A program made the position numbers and the translations under genes. From contig NZ_CP010407.1 of the NCBI RefSeq assembly GCF_000830005.1, positions 6,584,001 to 6,648,000 on the forward strand: a stretch of 64,000 nt of DNA, in the 5' to 3' direction. This stretch comes from Streptomyces vietnamensis (GTDB lineage: Bacteria; Actinomycetota; Actinomycetes; Streptomycetales; Streptomycetaceae). Position 1 is the stretch's first letter. Each line of letters opens with the position of its first letter. Below are positions 17,001 through 24,199 of the stretch, piece by piece. Below the pieces are notes generated by a model. It saw nothing but the letters and a program-made list of their open reading frames with translations, was not told the origin of the DNA and did no database searches.

Positions 17001-17837
17001 GGTGGAGATGGTGTGGGTGCCGTGGCCCTGGTGGTCGCCGGTGGTGTCGGAGTCGGTGAAGTTCTCCGAGGCGACGATCCGGCCCTTCAGATCGGGGTGT
17101 TCGGCGTCGGCGCCGGTGTCCAGGACGGCGACCTTGGTGCCCTTGCCGTCGTAACCGGCGGCCCACGCCTCGGGGGCATGCACCTGCGCGGTCGACTGCT
17201 CCAGGGTGGCCTCGACCTTGCGGTCCAGCCAGAGCTTCCGGACGTCGGCGCCGGAACGGGAGCGGCGGGAGGTGACGTCGGCCCAGAAGGCGGAGGCGTT
17301 CTTCTTGTCGGCCTTCAGCGCCACGCCGTGGGCGGCCTTGAGGACCTGGCCGCGCTTCGCGCCGCGCGGGGAGGCCGGGACGGAGCGGGCGACGTCGACG
17401 GCGGAGTCGTAGACGGCGATCAGCGGAAGGGCCGTGGTGGCGGCGTCGTCGTAGCCCTGGCGGATCAGGCCCGTGACGTTGAAGAGTTCCTCGTCGACGC
17501 GTCCGGCGGCGAGCGCGGTGGTGGCGTCCTCGGGGTAGACGTACAGGTCCTGGCCGACCTGACGGGTCTCCAGGAGCGGGACGCTGCCGTCCTCGCGCGG
17601 CAGCGCCGCCGCGGAGGAGCGACCGGAGGCGTCCGTGGTCACCAGGACCCGGTCGCCGGTGACGAGGGTGACCGTCACGGGCCTGCCCGTGCGCTGTGGG
17701 GCCGCCTGCGTGCCGACGAGCGGTCTGTCGCCGGCGGCGCCGGGCCCCGGTTGGGCGGCCACGGACGGCGTCAGCGCGGTGACGGCCAGGACGGCGGCGG
17801 TCGCCGCCCCCAGGGCCGTACGCGATATCGGGCGCAT
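14067..17837 (-). CDS. secreted S8 (subtilisin-like) peptidase, copy 1
   Basis: 1,256 residues. Signal peptide at 1-28 (MRPISRTALGAATAAVLAVT, Ala-rich end), propeptide to about 220, then the subtilase core: Asp240 in VAVLDTGAD, His272 in GHGTHT, Asn369 in AAGNSGP and Ser444 in GTSMATPHV. A protease-associated-type domain lies near 830-930 and a beta-rich C-terminal half follows. It is an extracellular serine protease with unknown target. The ATG at 17837 has AAGGGAGA upstream. Divergent from a TrmB/LuxR-type regulator. Its core is almost identical to copy 2 (26983-30744), while the N- and C-terminal parts have diverged. Confidence 0.95.
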   Translation of the reverse strand: MRPISRTALGAATAAVLAVTALTPSVAAQPGPGAAGDRPLVGTQAAPQRTGRPVTVTLVTGDRVLVTTDASGRSSAAALPREDGSVPLLETRQVGQDLYVYPEDATTALAAGRVDEELFNVTGLIRQGYDDAATTALPLIAVYDSAVDVARSVPASPRGAKRGQVLKAAHGVALKADKKNASAFWADVTSRRSRSGADVRKLWLDRKVEATLEQSTAQVHAPEAWAAGYDGKGTKVAVLDTGADAEHPDLKGRIVASENFTDSDTTGDHQGHGTHTISTVGGSGAASDGKKKGVAPGTDLLNGKVLNDSGSGATSWIIAGMEWAVAQGADVVSMSLGSPVPTDCTDPMSTATEELAQNKGTLFVIAAGNSGPTHNTVSSPGCAPSVLTVGAVDRDDSTAWFSSRGPTIVNHTLKPEIAAPGVGISAAAAGGRGVYAYQSMSGTSMATPHVAGAAALVKQRHPDWTAQQIKAALVASAHSEVPGDAREVGGGRLDVKAAIDQTILSTPTVQGGTYNWPQDKTDRTTVSIPYTNTSDAPVTLDLAVEKITGNDGSAIKSPIARLGKRTVTVPAGATVKVPLALDPDARLEPAQYGDVTGRVLATGPGGIHVSTPFSLYVEPETVTLRVKLIDRQGNPASGASSLDVIGTDTASGERRFNDGAADQVYRLRPGSYFLSSFVTTPDEGEGATLNDSLSYLGRPQVEIKKDTTVVLDARQAHRLSIRTDRPTEVRSATLSFARHWDDTWTHAGTLSGGRTVRGYYASVEGEASDGDFEFAGYWRAAAPMISEFAVVGGEALHPVTASTGSANLDGAGETPLVDARSGTAAELAAAGVQGRIALVRIADDQTSVNTQARDAKAAGAKAVLAYHSAPGRWLPAINTTTTGFPVLAVESAEAEVLLDRLAAGPVTIRWKATAKSPYVYTLAFPHRGEIDEERTYRVDDDRLGRSRSTFHSMGVAADFVDFALAGRPDGRQVLLPFESVAVPGTRTELYTPGDTTWQRYLSSSFPWGEFMVAAPRAYAVGEQRDDPWYDGVVSPRAPIDAAGKPMLAAERQGDLIGFAAAMWGDGTHHAEAGSFGDIGNLRLRQDGKQIGESMYPYGVFDVPAEEGAYELEQFVEKFGAPAKVWQRSTSIDTIWRFRSARDENVYSQAVPLLFPRYGLPEDGAKTLAAEAGQKITLTATGHGGYTPAALVSAALSYSYDGGTTWTEAPVARHDGTWTATVDHSAASGRQVTLRAELTDANGNSVRQTVTRAYDVR
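15696..17177. repeat. long inverted repeat, arm 1 (subtilase core)
   Basis: These 1,482 bp match 27637-29118 in inverted orientation without a gap. In translation I count 17 differences in 494 residues, while the flanking parts of the two genes differ much more. The sharp edges suggest gene conversion or a recent segmental exchange. Arms are about 10.5 kb apart. Confidence 0.9.
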
Positions 17838-17860
17838 CGTTCTCCCTTGGTCGTTGCTGG

Positions 17861-17943
17861 TGCGGTGGCGACACCTTGGCAAAGGAGACGGGCGGTGCGG
17901 AACGGCGGCCGCGGGCGGGAAGGTGCCGCGGCCGTTTCCCGCC
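17861..17943. promoter_or_regulatory. conserved divergent regulatory region, copy 1
   Basis: Two elements here are also present, in the same order and spacing, ahead of copy 2. First, a dyad GGCGGGAA-N14-TTCCCGCC at 17914-17943. Second, a 23-bp block at 17861-17883 (reverse strand begins TTTGCCAAGGTG). The gap between them is 30 bp. They are likely binding sites or promoter parts for the regulator/peptidase pair, read from both sides. Confidence 0.65.
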
Positions 17944-17985
17944 ACGGAGGTGGTGGAAGGACACCCTCCGGAAAGGGGAGCCGGA

Positions 17986-19029
17986 ATGCTCGGAGCGCTT
18001 GGACTCGACGACACGCAGGAGGCGGCCTACCGCGGCCTCGTCCGGCTCGGTGGCACCGACCAGGCCGGTCTCGCGCGCCGCCTCGCGCTCGGCGAGACCG
18101 CCGTGGCCACCGCGCTCCGTCGCCTGGAGGAGCAGGGCCTTGCCGTACGGCCTCGCCCGGGGCACTGGATACCGGCTCCGCCCGGGGCCGCCCTGGGCGC
18201 GCTGCTCACCCGGCAGCGGCGGGTCCTCGACGACGCCGAACGGACGGCCGCGCTGCTTGCGGACGCCTACCGCTCCGAGGTGGCGGAGTCCGCGGTGCAC
18301 GACCTGGTGGAGGTGGTGACGGGAGCGAGCGCGGTCTCGCACCGCTTTCTCCAGTTGCAGATGGGCGCGGTGGAGGAGCTGTGCGTCCTGGTCACCGGCA
18401 CGCCGGTCGCCGTCGCCCCGCTGGAGAACCCGGTCGAGGACGCGGCCGTGGCCCGCGGAGTCGCGTACCGCGTGGTGCTCGAGCGTGAGGCCCTGGCGCT
18501 GCCGGGCCAGCGCAGCGAACTGGCCGTGGGGCTCGGGCGCCGGCAGGAGGTCCGGCTGGTCGACGTGGTCCCGACCAAGCTGGTCGTGGCCGACCGCACC
18601 CTCGCGATGGTGCCGCTCAGCGGCCACGGCTCCGAACCCGAGGCTCTGGTGGTCCACGCGAGCGGGATCCTCGACCTGCTGATGGGCCTGTTCGAGCGGG
18701 TGTGGCGGAAGGCGTTGCCGCTCCGGCTCGGCAGCGGCGGGGAGTTGATCGAGAACGAACCCGCAGGACCCGACGCGACCGACCTTCGGATCCTCGCTCT
18801 GCTGCTGCTCGGCATGACCGATGCGAGCATCGCCAAACAGCTGCGGATGGGCCTGCGCACCGTGAAGCGGCGGGTGAAGGGGATGATGGACCTGGCGGGC
18901 GGCACCACCAGGATCCAACTGGGCTGGTACGCCTACGAACTCGGCTGGATCACCGGCCCGCCCCCGGAAGCCGCCCAGGGCGCGGAGCCCGGCACCCGGG
19001 TCCGGCCGCCCGGACTCAGGGAACGATGA
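17986..19029 (+). CDS. TrmB/LuxR-type regulator next to subtilase copy 1
   Basis: 347 residues from the ATG at 17986 (GAAAGGGGAG upstream). N-terminal winged helix of TrmB type: LGALGLDDTQEAAYRGLVRLG, quoted by its start LGALGLDDTQ, with LALGETAVATALRRLEEQGL as recognition region. A sensor region spans 100-260, and a LuxR-type HTH ends the protein (LLLLGMTDASIAKQLRMGLR, then TVKRRVKGMM). This double-HTH architecture is common in streptomycetes. It starts 148 bp from the divergent peptidase and shares conserved dyads with the paralogous pair, so it probably controls the peptidase. The paralog is at 25767-26750. Confidence 0.88.
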   Translation: MLGALGLDDTQEAAYRGLVRLGGTDQAGLARRLALGETAVATALRRLEEQGLAVRPRPGHWIPAPPGAALGALLTRQRRVLDDAERTAALLADAYRSEVAESAVHDLVEVVTGASAVSHRFLQLQMGAVEELCVLVTGTPVAVAPLENPVEDAAVARGVAYRVVLEREALALPGQRSELAVGLGRRQEVRLVDVVPTKLVVADRTLAMVPLSGHGSEPEALVVHASGILDLLMGLFERVWRKALPLRLGSGGELIENEPAGPDATDLRILALLLLGMTDASIAKQLRMGLRTVKRRVKGMMDLAGGTTRIQLGWYAYELGWITGPPPEAAQGAEPGTRVRPPGLRER

Positions 19030-19216
19030 GGACCTCGCCGCGGATCCGGCCGGCTTCGCCGAGGCGGTGGACGTCGGCGAGGTCGGCCGGTGGACGTGAC
19101 GCGCTGATGTCGATGCCGAGCGCGGCCGCGTCGACGGGTTCCACGAGCGCCGCGAGGTGTGCGACGTCGTTGCGGGCGACCATGCGCATCGCGCCCACCC
19201 CCACCGGCGTACGCAT
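19016..19216 (-). pseudogene. C-terminal fragment of a quinone oxidoreductase/MDR family dehydrogenase
   Basis: A 66-codon remnant. It ends DLADVHRLGEAGRIRGEVLIVP, quoted by its core VHRLGEAGRIRG, which is how medium-chain NADP-dependent oxidoreductases end. The catalytic and Rossmann parts are absent. It lies 11 bp downstream of the ArsR gene on the same strand, and its end overlaps the 3' end of the regulator on the other strand by 14 bp. It is probably debris from an ArsR-linked oxidoreductase gene. Confidence 0.65.
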
Positions 19217-19227
19217 CGCCGTCCGCC

Positions 19228-19587
19228 TCACGAGTCCTGGGGTGCGTCGCGCGGCCCGGGGGTGGACGGCGGGGCGGAGGCCAGCAGGGCGTCCAGGAGG
19301 CCGGGGAAGCGGGTGTCGAGGTCGTCGCGACGCAGGCTGACGTAGCGGTTGCGGCCGGCTACGCGGGTGGTCGTGAGGCCGGCTTCGCGCATGACGCGCA
19401 TGTGGTGCGAGACGGTCGACTTGTGGAGGTGCTCCAGACCGAGGTGGCGGGGGTCGCAGGAGTGCTCGCGGCCGTCGGCGTAGCCGGCGAACAGTCGCAT
19501 GCGGACCGGGTCGCCGAGGGCCTGCAGCACCGTGACGAGGTCGATGTCTGCGGTGGTCGGCTGGGGAAGCCGCTCGTCTTCGGGCAT
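19228..19587 (-). CDS. ArsR-family transcriptional regulator
   Basis: 119 residues from ATG 19587 (GAAGGA upstream); a start 16 codons earlier is possible. Winged helix with VLQALGDPVRMRLFAGYADG at 17-36 and recognition helix HLHKSTVSHHMRVMREAGL, typical of ArsR/SmtB. One Cys occurs in the pre-recognition region (EHSCDPRHLG), but no classic metal-binding CxC box. It is divergent from an MFS transporter with a shared 131-bp region containing TTTGA/TCAAA half-sites, so it most likely represses the transporter and itself. Confidence 0.9.
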   Translation of the reverse strand: MPEDERLPQPTTADIDLVTVLQALGDPVRMRLFAGYADGREHSCDPRHLGLEHLHKSTVSHHMRVMREAGLTTTRVAGRNRYVSLRRDDLDTRFPGLLDALLASAPPSTPGPRDAPQDS

Positions 19588-19649
19588 GGCGCCGGTCCTT
19601 CGGGTCGGAGTCCGCAACGTTTGTTTGACAATCATCCACCCATCCGTAT

Positions 19650-19667
19650 CGTTTGACGAAGTTCAAA
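19650..19667. promoter_or_regulatory. palindromic operator between arsR-type and MFS genes
   Basis: GTTTGA-CGAAGT-TCAAAC, a dyad with perfect 6-bp arms. Further half-sites TGTTTGA (19621) and ATCAAACA (19682) surround it. The region is locally AT-rich. It is the best candidate site for the ArsR-type repressor. Confidence 0.6.
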
Positions 19668-19718
19668 CTGTTGCATGCTCATCAAACAATCTGCCATCGC
19701 ACCCGGGGGGACCTTCCC

Positions 19719-20936
19719 GTGCCAGTACGCCTGCTCCTACTCGCTCTCGGCTCCTTCGCCATAGGCACCGACTCGATGGTCATCGCCGGCATCCTCGGCC
19801 CGATCTCCGCCGACCTCGGGGTCTCGGTCAACGCCGCGGGCCAACTGGTCACCGTCTTCGCACTCGGCTACGCACTCCTGGCCCCGGTACTGGCCACGCT
19901 CACCGCCCGCTGGCCACGGCGTCGGCTGCTGCTGACCGCGCTCGCGGTGTTCAGCGCGGCCAACGCGCTCAGTGCGCTCGCCCCGAACTTCAGCGCCCTG
20001 CTGGCCACCCGGGTGCTGGCAGCGGCCGGAGCCGCGCTCTACACGCCCACCGCCAACGCGGCGGCCACCACTTTGGTCGCACCCGAGCGGCGTGGCCGGG
20101 CGCTGGCCACCGTGCTCGGCGGGATGACGGTGGCCACCGCGCTCGGCGTGCCACTGGGCACCTGGGTGGGACACGCCGACTGGCGGATGACGATGTGGCT
20201 GGTCACCTTCCTGGGCGTGGCCGCGCTCGCGGGTCTCACGCTGCTGCTGCGTGACCTCCCGTCCCCGGCCGCGGCTCCCGGACTGCGGGCACGCCTGGCC
20301 CCGCTGCGCGAGCGGAGGGTTCTGGGCGCCGCAGGCACGACGTTCACGTTCTTCCTCGCCTTCCAGTGCGTCTACATCTACCTGGCCACCGCCGTCCGCG
20401 TCGCCACCGGCGGCGACGCGGGCCGGCTGAGCCTGGTGCTGTTGGCCTCGGGACTGGCGTCGGTGGCGGGCAGTTGGCTGGGCGGCCGCCTGGTGGACCG
20501 CATCGGGGTGCGACGGGTGCTGCTGGGCGGCTCCACCGTGGCCGCCCTCGCCTTCACCGCCCTGCCCTGGCTCGGGCGCAGCATGCCCGGCGCGCTGATC
20601 TACGCGGTGGCGACCCCCCTGGCGGGCTGGGCGGTGTCAGTGGCACTGCCGCACCGCCTGGCCTCGCTGAACCCGGCGAGCGCACCGCTGCTGATCTCGC
20701 TCAACAGCAGCGCCCTCTACCTGGGCATGGCCGCGGGCGGGGTGGCGGGCAGCGCGGCGATCGCGGTACTCGGCGAGCGCTGGTTCCCGCTGGCCGCCAC
20801 CGTCCTGACCCTGGTCGCCACCGCCACCGCGGCCGCCGACGGGCGTCAGCGCGCGGACGACGCCGTCGCACCCGCTGCCCGGGCACCGCACCCCCGAGCC
20901 TCCACGGCCCAGTCGCCGACGGCGCCACGGCCCTGA
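19719..20936 (+). CDS. MFS transporter, drug-efflux type
   Basis: 405 residues from the GTG at 19719 (GGGGGG upstream); a longer start at 19653 runs through the operator and is less likely. About twelve helices. Motif A-like loops ([14 protein letters not shown] and [17 protein letters not shown]) follow helices 2 and 8, and [19 protein letters not shown] has the antiporter-type glycine pattern. It belongs to the small DHA1 family of exporters. Divergent from the ArsR-type gene, which suggests induction by a substrate. The C-terminal 40 residues are Ala/Pro-rich and not conserved-looking. Confidence 0.88.
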   Translation: MPVRLLLLALGSFAIGTDSMVIAGILGPISADLGVSVNAAGQLVTVFALGYALLAPVLATLTARWPRRRLLLTALAVFSAANALSALAPNFSALLATRVLAAAGAALYTPTANAAATTLVAPERRGRALATVLGGMTVATALGVPLGTWVGHADWRMTMWLVTFLGVAALAGLTLLLRDLPSPAAAPGLRARLAPLRERRVLGAAGTTFTFFLAFQCVYIYLATAVRVATGGDAGRLSLVLLASGLASVAGSWLGGRLVDRIGVRRVLLGGSTVAALAFTALPWLGRSMPGALIYAVATPLAGWAVSVALPHRLASLNPASAPLLISLNSSALYLGMAAGGVAGSAAIAVLGERWFPLAATVLTLVATATAAADGRQRADDAVAPAARAPHPRASTAQSPTAPRP

Positions 20937-20937
20937 G

Positions 20938-21075
20938 CCCGGCCTTGGGGCCGGTGACGTCACTGCCCGTGGCCACGACCTCGCCGACGTCCTCGTGACC
21001 GGGCACGACCCGCTCGCGGTGCGGCAGCAGGTCGTGATCGCGGACGTGCGGGTCCGTACGGCACACACCGTCAAA
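20938..21075 (-). pseudogene. N-terminal-region fragment of a zinc alcohol dehydrogenase
   Basis: 46 codons on the minus strand read [15 protein letters not shown] and [15 protein letters not shown], matching the zinc-ligand region (Cys in GVCRTD, GHE) of AdhA-type alcohol dehydrogenases. No start or downstream part follows in frame. It is a gene remnant behind the MFS transporter. Confidence 0.6.
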
Positions 21076-21177
21076 AAGCACCTGGCCGCCGCCCAGCTCA
21101 AACGCGACCTCCGCAACCGAGCCGAACTCGCCGCCTGGGCCTACCGCCACGGCATCGTCGGCGACACGGACGACTGA
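21058..21177 (+). pseudogene. C-terminal fragment of a LuxR-type regulator
   Basis: About 39 codons ending [15 protein letters not shown] plus [16 protein letters not shown], the end of a LuxR/NarL-type HTH. The upstream part of the gene is missing: before 21058 the same DNA encodes, on the other strand, the alcohol dehydrogenase fragment. The two remnants meet at about 21058-21075, a rearrangement junction. Confidence 0.6.
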
Positions 21178-21399
21178 AAGCCGCCCCGCGAACGCGAGGC
21201 CTGAGGCGCCATCAGGTCAAGGGGTGCGGCCTTGGAGGCGTGCCTCGGAGGAGCTTGATGGAGCCCTGGCCGCTCGCGGCCGGGATGCCCCTTTAAAACG
21301 GTGGTGCCGTGTCCTGGGGCGGGGCTAGGGTGTCGCGTATCCGCTCCCGAAGGAGAGTGGTGTCGGTTCGTCGAGAAGAAGCAGGAGGTGAGGACATTG

Positions 21400-21471
21400 A
21401 TGACTGTCACGGTGACGGGCTCTGCCCGCATTCAGGAGTTCATCGTTCCCACCCCCGTGGTCTCCGGCTGA
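21400..21471 (+). CDS. possible 23-aa leader ORF upstream of rsgA
   Basis: ATG at 21400 with a near-perfect AGGAGGTGAGG ribosome site; the frame runs 23 codons (start MTVTVTGSARIQEF) to a TGA 62 bp before rsgA. After it come two inverted repeats: GCGCGCT/AGCGCGC and the palindrome ACCCTTCGAAGGGT next to the rsgA start. This looks like a translated upstream ORF or attenuator. The rest of 21178-21399 shows nothing I can name. Confidence 0.4.
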   Translation: MTVTVTGSARIQEFIVPTPVVSG

Positions 21472-21533
21472 CACCCACTCGACTTCCGCGCGCTCGGAGC
21501 GCGCCGCCGGGGCCACCCTTCGAAGGGTCCCCC

Positions 21534-22649
21534 TTGTCTTTCCCGCTTTCTTCCGTCTCCTCCTCCTCTTCCTCGCTGCTCGACGCCCACGGCTGGGACT
21601 CCGGCTGGGCCGCCGCCTTCGCGCCGTACGCCGCCCAGGGACTGATCCCGGGTCGGGTCATCCGGGTCGACCGAGGTCAGTGCGACGTGGCGACCCCTGA
21701 GGGTGTCGTCCGCGCCGACACGGCGTTCGTGACCCCGCACGATCCGCTGCGGGTCGTCTGCACCGGCGACTGGGCCGCCGTCGACCCCGAGGGCGCCGAT
21801 CCCCGGTACGTACGCGCGTGTCTGCCGCGTCGTACCGCCTTCGCGCGCTCCACCTCCTCCAAGCGGTCCGAGGGGCAGATCCTCGCGGCCAACGTCGACC
21901 ACGCCGTCATCACGGTCTCGCTCGCCGTCGAGCTCGACCTCGGCCGGATCGAACGCTTCCTCGCCCTGGCCTGGGAGTCCGGCGCCCAGCCGACCGTCGT
22001 CCTCAGCAAGGCCGACCTCGTGCCCGACCCCGTCGGGCTCTCCTACCTCGTCGAGGACGTGGAGACGGTCGCGCCCGGCGTGCAGGTGCTGCCCGTCAGC
22101 TCCACCACCGGAGAGGGGCTCGACGTGCTCGCCGCGACCGTCGCGGGGGGCACGACCGTGCTGCTCGGCGTCTCCGGTGCCGGCAAGTCGACCCTCGCCA
22201 ACGCGCTGGTCGGCGAGGACGTCATGGACGTCCAGGCCGCCCGGGACGTCGACGGCAAGGGCCGCCACACGACGACCACCCGCAACCTGTTCGTCCTGCC
22301 CGGCGGGGGAGTCCTCATCGACACCCCCGGACTGCGCGGCGTCGGACTCTGGGACGCCGAGGCCGGTGTCGGACAGGTCTTCTCCGAGATCGAGGAGCTC
22401 GCCGGGGACTGCCGCTTCCACGACTGCGCCCACGAGTCCGAGCCGGGCTGCGCGGTGAGGGCGGCGATCGAGGAGGGCTCGCTGCCCGTGCGCCGCCTGG
22501 AGAGCTATCGCAAGCTGATCCGCGAGAACCGGCGGATCGTCGCCAAGACCGACGCCCGGGTGCGCTCCGAGATGCTCAAGGAGTGGAAGCGCATGGGCGC
22601 GGGCGGCCGGGCCCAGATGGAGTTCAAGCGCCAGGGCCGGCTCGGCTAG
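21534..22649 (+). CDS. rsgA: ribosome small subunit-dependent GTPase A
   Basis: 371 residues from a TTG start (GAAGGG upstream; first residues LSFPLSSVSSSSSS). Circularly permuted GTPase: G4 SKAD at 158-161 comes before G1 GVSGAGKS at 212-219 and G3 DTPG at 263-266. An N-terminal OB-fold precedes it and a zinc knuckle follows (Cys293, Cys298, His300, Cys306). It assists late maturation of the 30S subunit. The Ser-rich N-terminus is a lineage feature. It may be co-transcribed with the Ada-AlkA gene 77 bp downstream. Confidence 0.94.
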   Translation: MSFPLSSVSSSSSSLLDAHGWDSGWAAAFAPYAAQGLIPGRVIRVDRGQCDVATPEGVVRADTAFVTPHDPLRVVCTGDWAAVDPEGADPRYVRACLPRRTAFARSTSSKRSEGQILAANVDHAVITVSLAVELDLGRIERFLALAWESGAQPTVVLSKADLVPDPVGLSYLVEDVETVAPGVQVLPVSSTTGEGLDVLAATVAGGTTVLLGVSGAGKSTLANALVGEDVMDVQAARDVDGKGRHTTTTRNLFVLPGGGVLIDTPGLRGVGLWDAEAGVGQVFSEIEELAGDCRFHDCAHESEPGCAVRAAIEEGSLPVRRLESYRKLIRENRRIVAKTDARVRSEMLKEWKRMGAGGRAQMEFKRQGRLG

Positions 22650-22726
22650 GGCCTGTCCGCCCCGCCCCGATCGCGGTGTCCGAAAACCGCGAGCCGGGGC
22701 GGGGCGGCTCCCGCACACTGGGAGCC

Positions 22727-24199
22727 ATGAGGGACGACGACACCCGCGACGACACCCGCTACGAGGCGGTCAGCAGCAGGGACGCCCGGTTCGACGGAGA
22801 GTTCTTCTTCGCCGTCCGCACCACCGGCATCTACTGCCGACCCAGCTGCCCCGCCGTCACCCCCAAGCGGCAGAACGTCTCCTTCTACCCGACGGCCGCC
22901 GCCGCCCAAGGGCACGGCTTTCGCGCCTGCCGCCGCTGCCGGCCCGACGCCGTGCCCGGCTCCGCCGAGTGGAACGTACGGGCCGACGTCGTCGGGCGCG
23001 CCATGCGGATGATCGGCGACGGCGTCGTCGACCGCGAGGGCGTCCCCGGGCTCGCCGGGCGGCTCGGCTACAGCACCCGCCAGGTGCAGCGCCAGCTCAC
23101 CGCCGAACTGGGCGCCGGACCCGTCGCGCTCGCCCGCGCCCAGCGGGCGCACACCGCGCGGCTGCTGCTCCAGACCACGGGACTGCCCGTCACCGAGATC
23201 GCCTTCGCGGCCGGCTTCGCCAGCGTCCGCCAGTTCAACGAGACGATGCGCGCCGTCTACGCCCGCACCCCCACCGCCCTGCGCGCCGAGGCGGGCAGCG
23301 GCGCCGGAGCCCGTACCGCGCTCGCCGCCGGAGTGCCGCTGCGGCTCGCCCACCGGGGACCGTACGCGGCCGGCGAGGTCTTCGACCTGCTCGCCGCCGA
23401 GGCCGTCCCCCGGGTGGAGGAGGTCGTCGGCGCCCCCGGCACCCGCACCTACCGGCGTACGCTCCGCCTCCCGTACGGCACCGGCGTCGTCTCCGTCGAC
23501 GAGCGGTCCGGCGGGCGCTGGCTCGAGGCCCGCATCCACCTCACCGAGCTGCGCGACCTGACCACCGCCGTGCACCGGCTGCGGCGCCTCTTCGACCTCG
23601 ACGCCGACCCGTACGCGGTCGCCGAGCGCCTCGGGGCGGCCCCCGGGCTCGCCGCCGAGGTGGCCGCCCGGCCGGGCGTGCGCTCCCCGGGCACGGCCGA
23701 GCCCGAGGAGTTCGCGCTGCGGACGGTCCTCGGCGCCGAGGAGTCGGCCCAGGTCGTCGAGCTCCACGGCACCCCGCTGGCCACCGCCTGCGGCACCCTC
23801 ACCCATGTCTTCCCGGAGCCCGCCGCCCTGACCGGCCACCCCGTCGCGGGGCCGCTGGCCCGCGCCCTCGCCGACGGAGCCGTACGCCTCGACCCCGGCG
23901 CCGACCGCGACGAGGCCGAGCGCGCCCTGCTCGCCGTCCCCGGTGTGACCGCCGGGGCCGCCGCGCTGATCCGGATGCGGGCCCTCGGCGACCCGGACGT
24001 CGCCCTGGTGGACGGGCGGGAGACGGAGGAGTGGCGACCGTGGCGCTCCTACGCGGCCCGCTACCTCGACCCCGCCCACGCGGCCCGCTACCTCGACCCC
24101 GCCCACGCGGCCCGCTACCTCGACCCGGCTCACAGGGCCCGCTACTCCGCTCCGGCCCACGCGGCCGGCTACTCCGCTCCGGTCCCTTCGGCGGTGTAG
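22727..24199 (+). CDS. Ada-AlkA fusion: methyl-phosphotriester sensor/AraC regulator plus (degenerate) glycosylase
   Basis: 490 residues. N-terminal Ada zinc domain with Cys37 (acceptor position), Cys41, Cys68 and Cys71; then an AraC-type HTH pair (about 85-190); then AlkA N-terminal and HhH regions (about 195-440). The C-terminal O6-methylguanine transferase of E. coli Ada is absent. The glycosylase core looks broken: the HhH GIGxWTA is GVTAGAA (about 404-412), the position matching catalytic Asp238 of E. coli AlkA is Gly430, and about 16 residues are missing before the conserved WRPWRSYA. The protein ends in five 9-residue repeats. It may now act only as an alkylation-responsive regulator. 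Confidence 0.9.
   Translation: MRDDDTRDDTRYEAVSSRDARFDGEFFFAVRTTGIYCRPSCPAVTPKRQNVSFYPTAAAAQGHGFRACRRCRPDAVPGSAEWNVRADVVGRAMRMIGDGVVDREGVPGLAGRLGYSTRQVQRQLTAELGAGPVALARAQRAHTARLLLQTTGLPVTEIAFAAGFASVRQFNETMRAVYARTPTALRAEAGSGAGARTALAAGVPLRLAHRGPYAAGEVFDLLAAEAVPRVEEVVGAPGTRTYRRTLRLPYGTGVVSVDERSGGRWLEARIHLTELRDLTTAVHRLRRLFDLDADPYAVAERLGAAPGLAAEVAARPGVRSPGTAEPEEFALRTVLGAEESAQVVELHGTPLATACGTLTHVFPEPAALTGHPVAGPLARALADGAVRLDPGADRDEAERALLAVPGVTAGAAALIRMRALGDPDVALVDGRETEEWRPWRSYAARYLDPAHAARYLDPAHAARYLDPAHRARYSAPAHAAGYSAPVPSAV
24053..24187 (+). repeat. 27-bp tandem repeat, five copies, in the 3' end of the Ada-AlkA gene
   Basis: Units start at 24053, 24080, 24107, 24134 and 24161. They encode AARYLDPAH three times, then RARYSAPAH and AAGYSAPVP. 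The first unit grows from the conserved SYAARYL of the AlkA fold, so the array arose by tandem duplication of the gene end. The last copies overlap the convergent PPOX gene. Confidence 0.9.

Noticed and set aside
13932..18488. A 1,518-codon open frame on the plus strand opposite subtilase copy 1
   Set aside because: It is the GC-rich antisense shadow of the peptidase: Gly/Asp/Val-rich low complexity, no domain, no ribosome site, and it also spans the terminator and promoter of the real gene.
21141..21431. 96-codon minus-strand frame upstream of rsgA
   Set aside because: No ribosome site, His/Pro/Arg-rich composition with no fold, and it overlaps debris and the rsgA leader.
24053..24187. CRISPR-like array
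   Set aside because: The repeats are directly adjacent without spacers and in frame with the Ada-AlkA gene; a coding tandem repeat.
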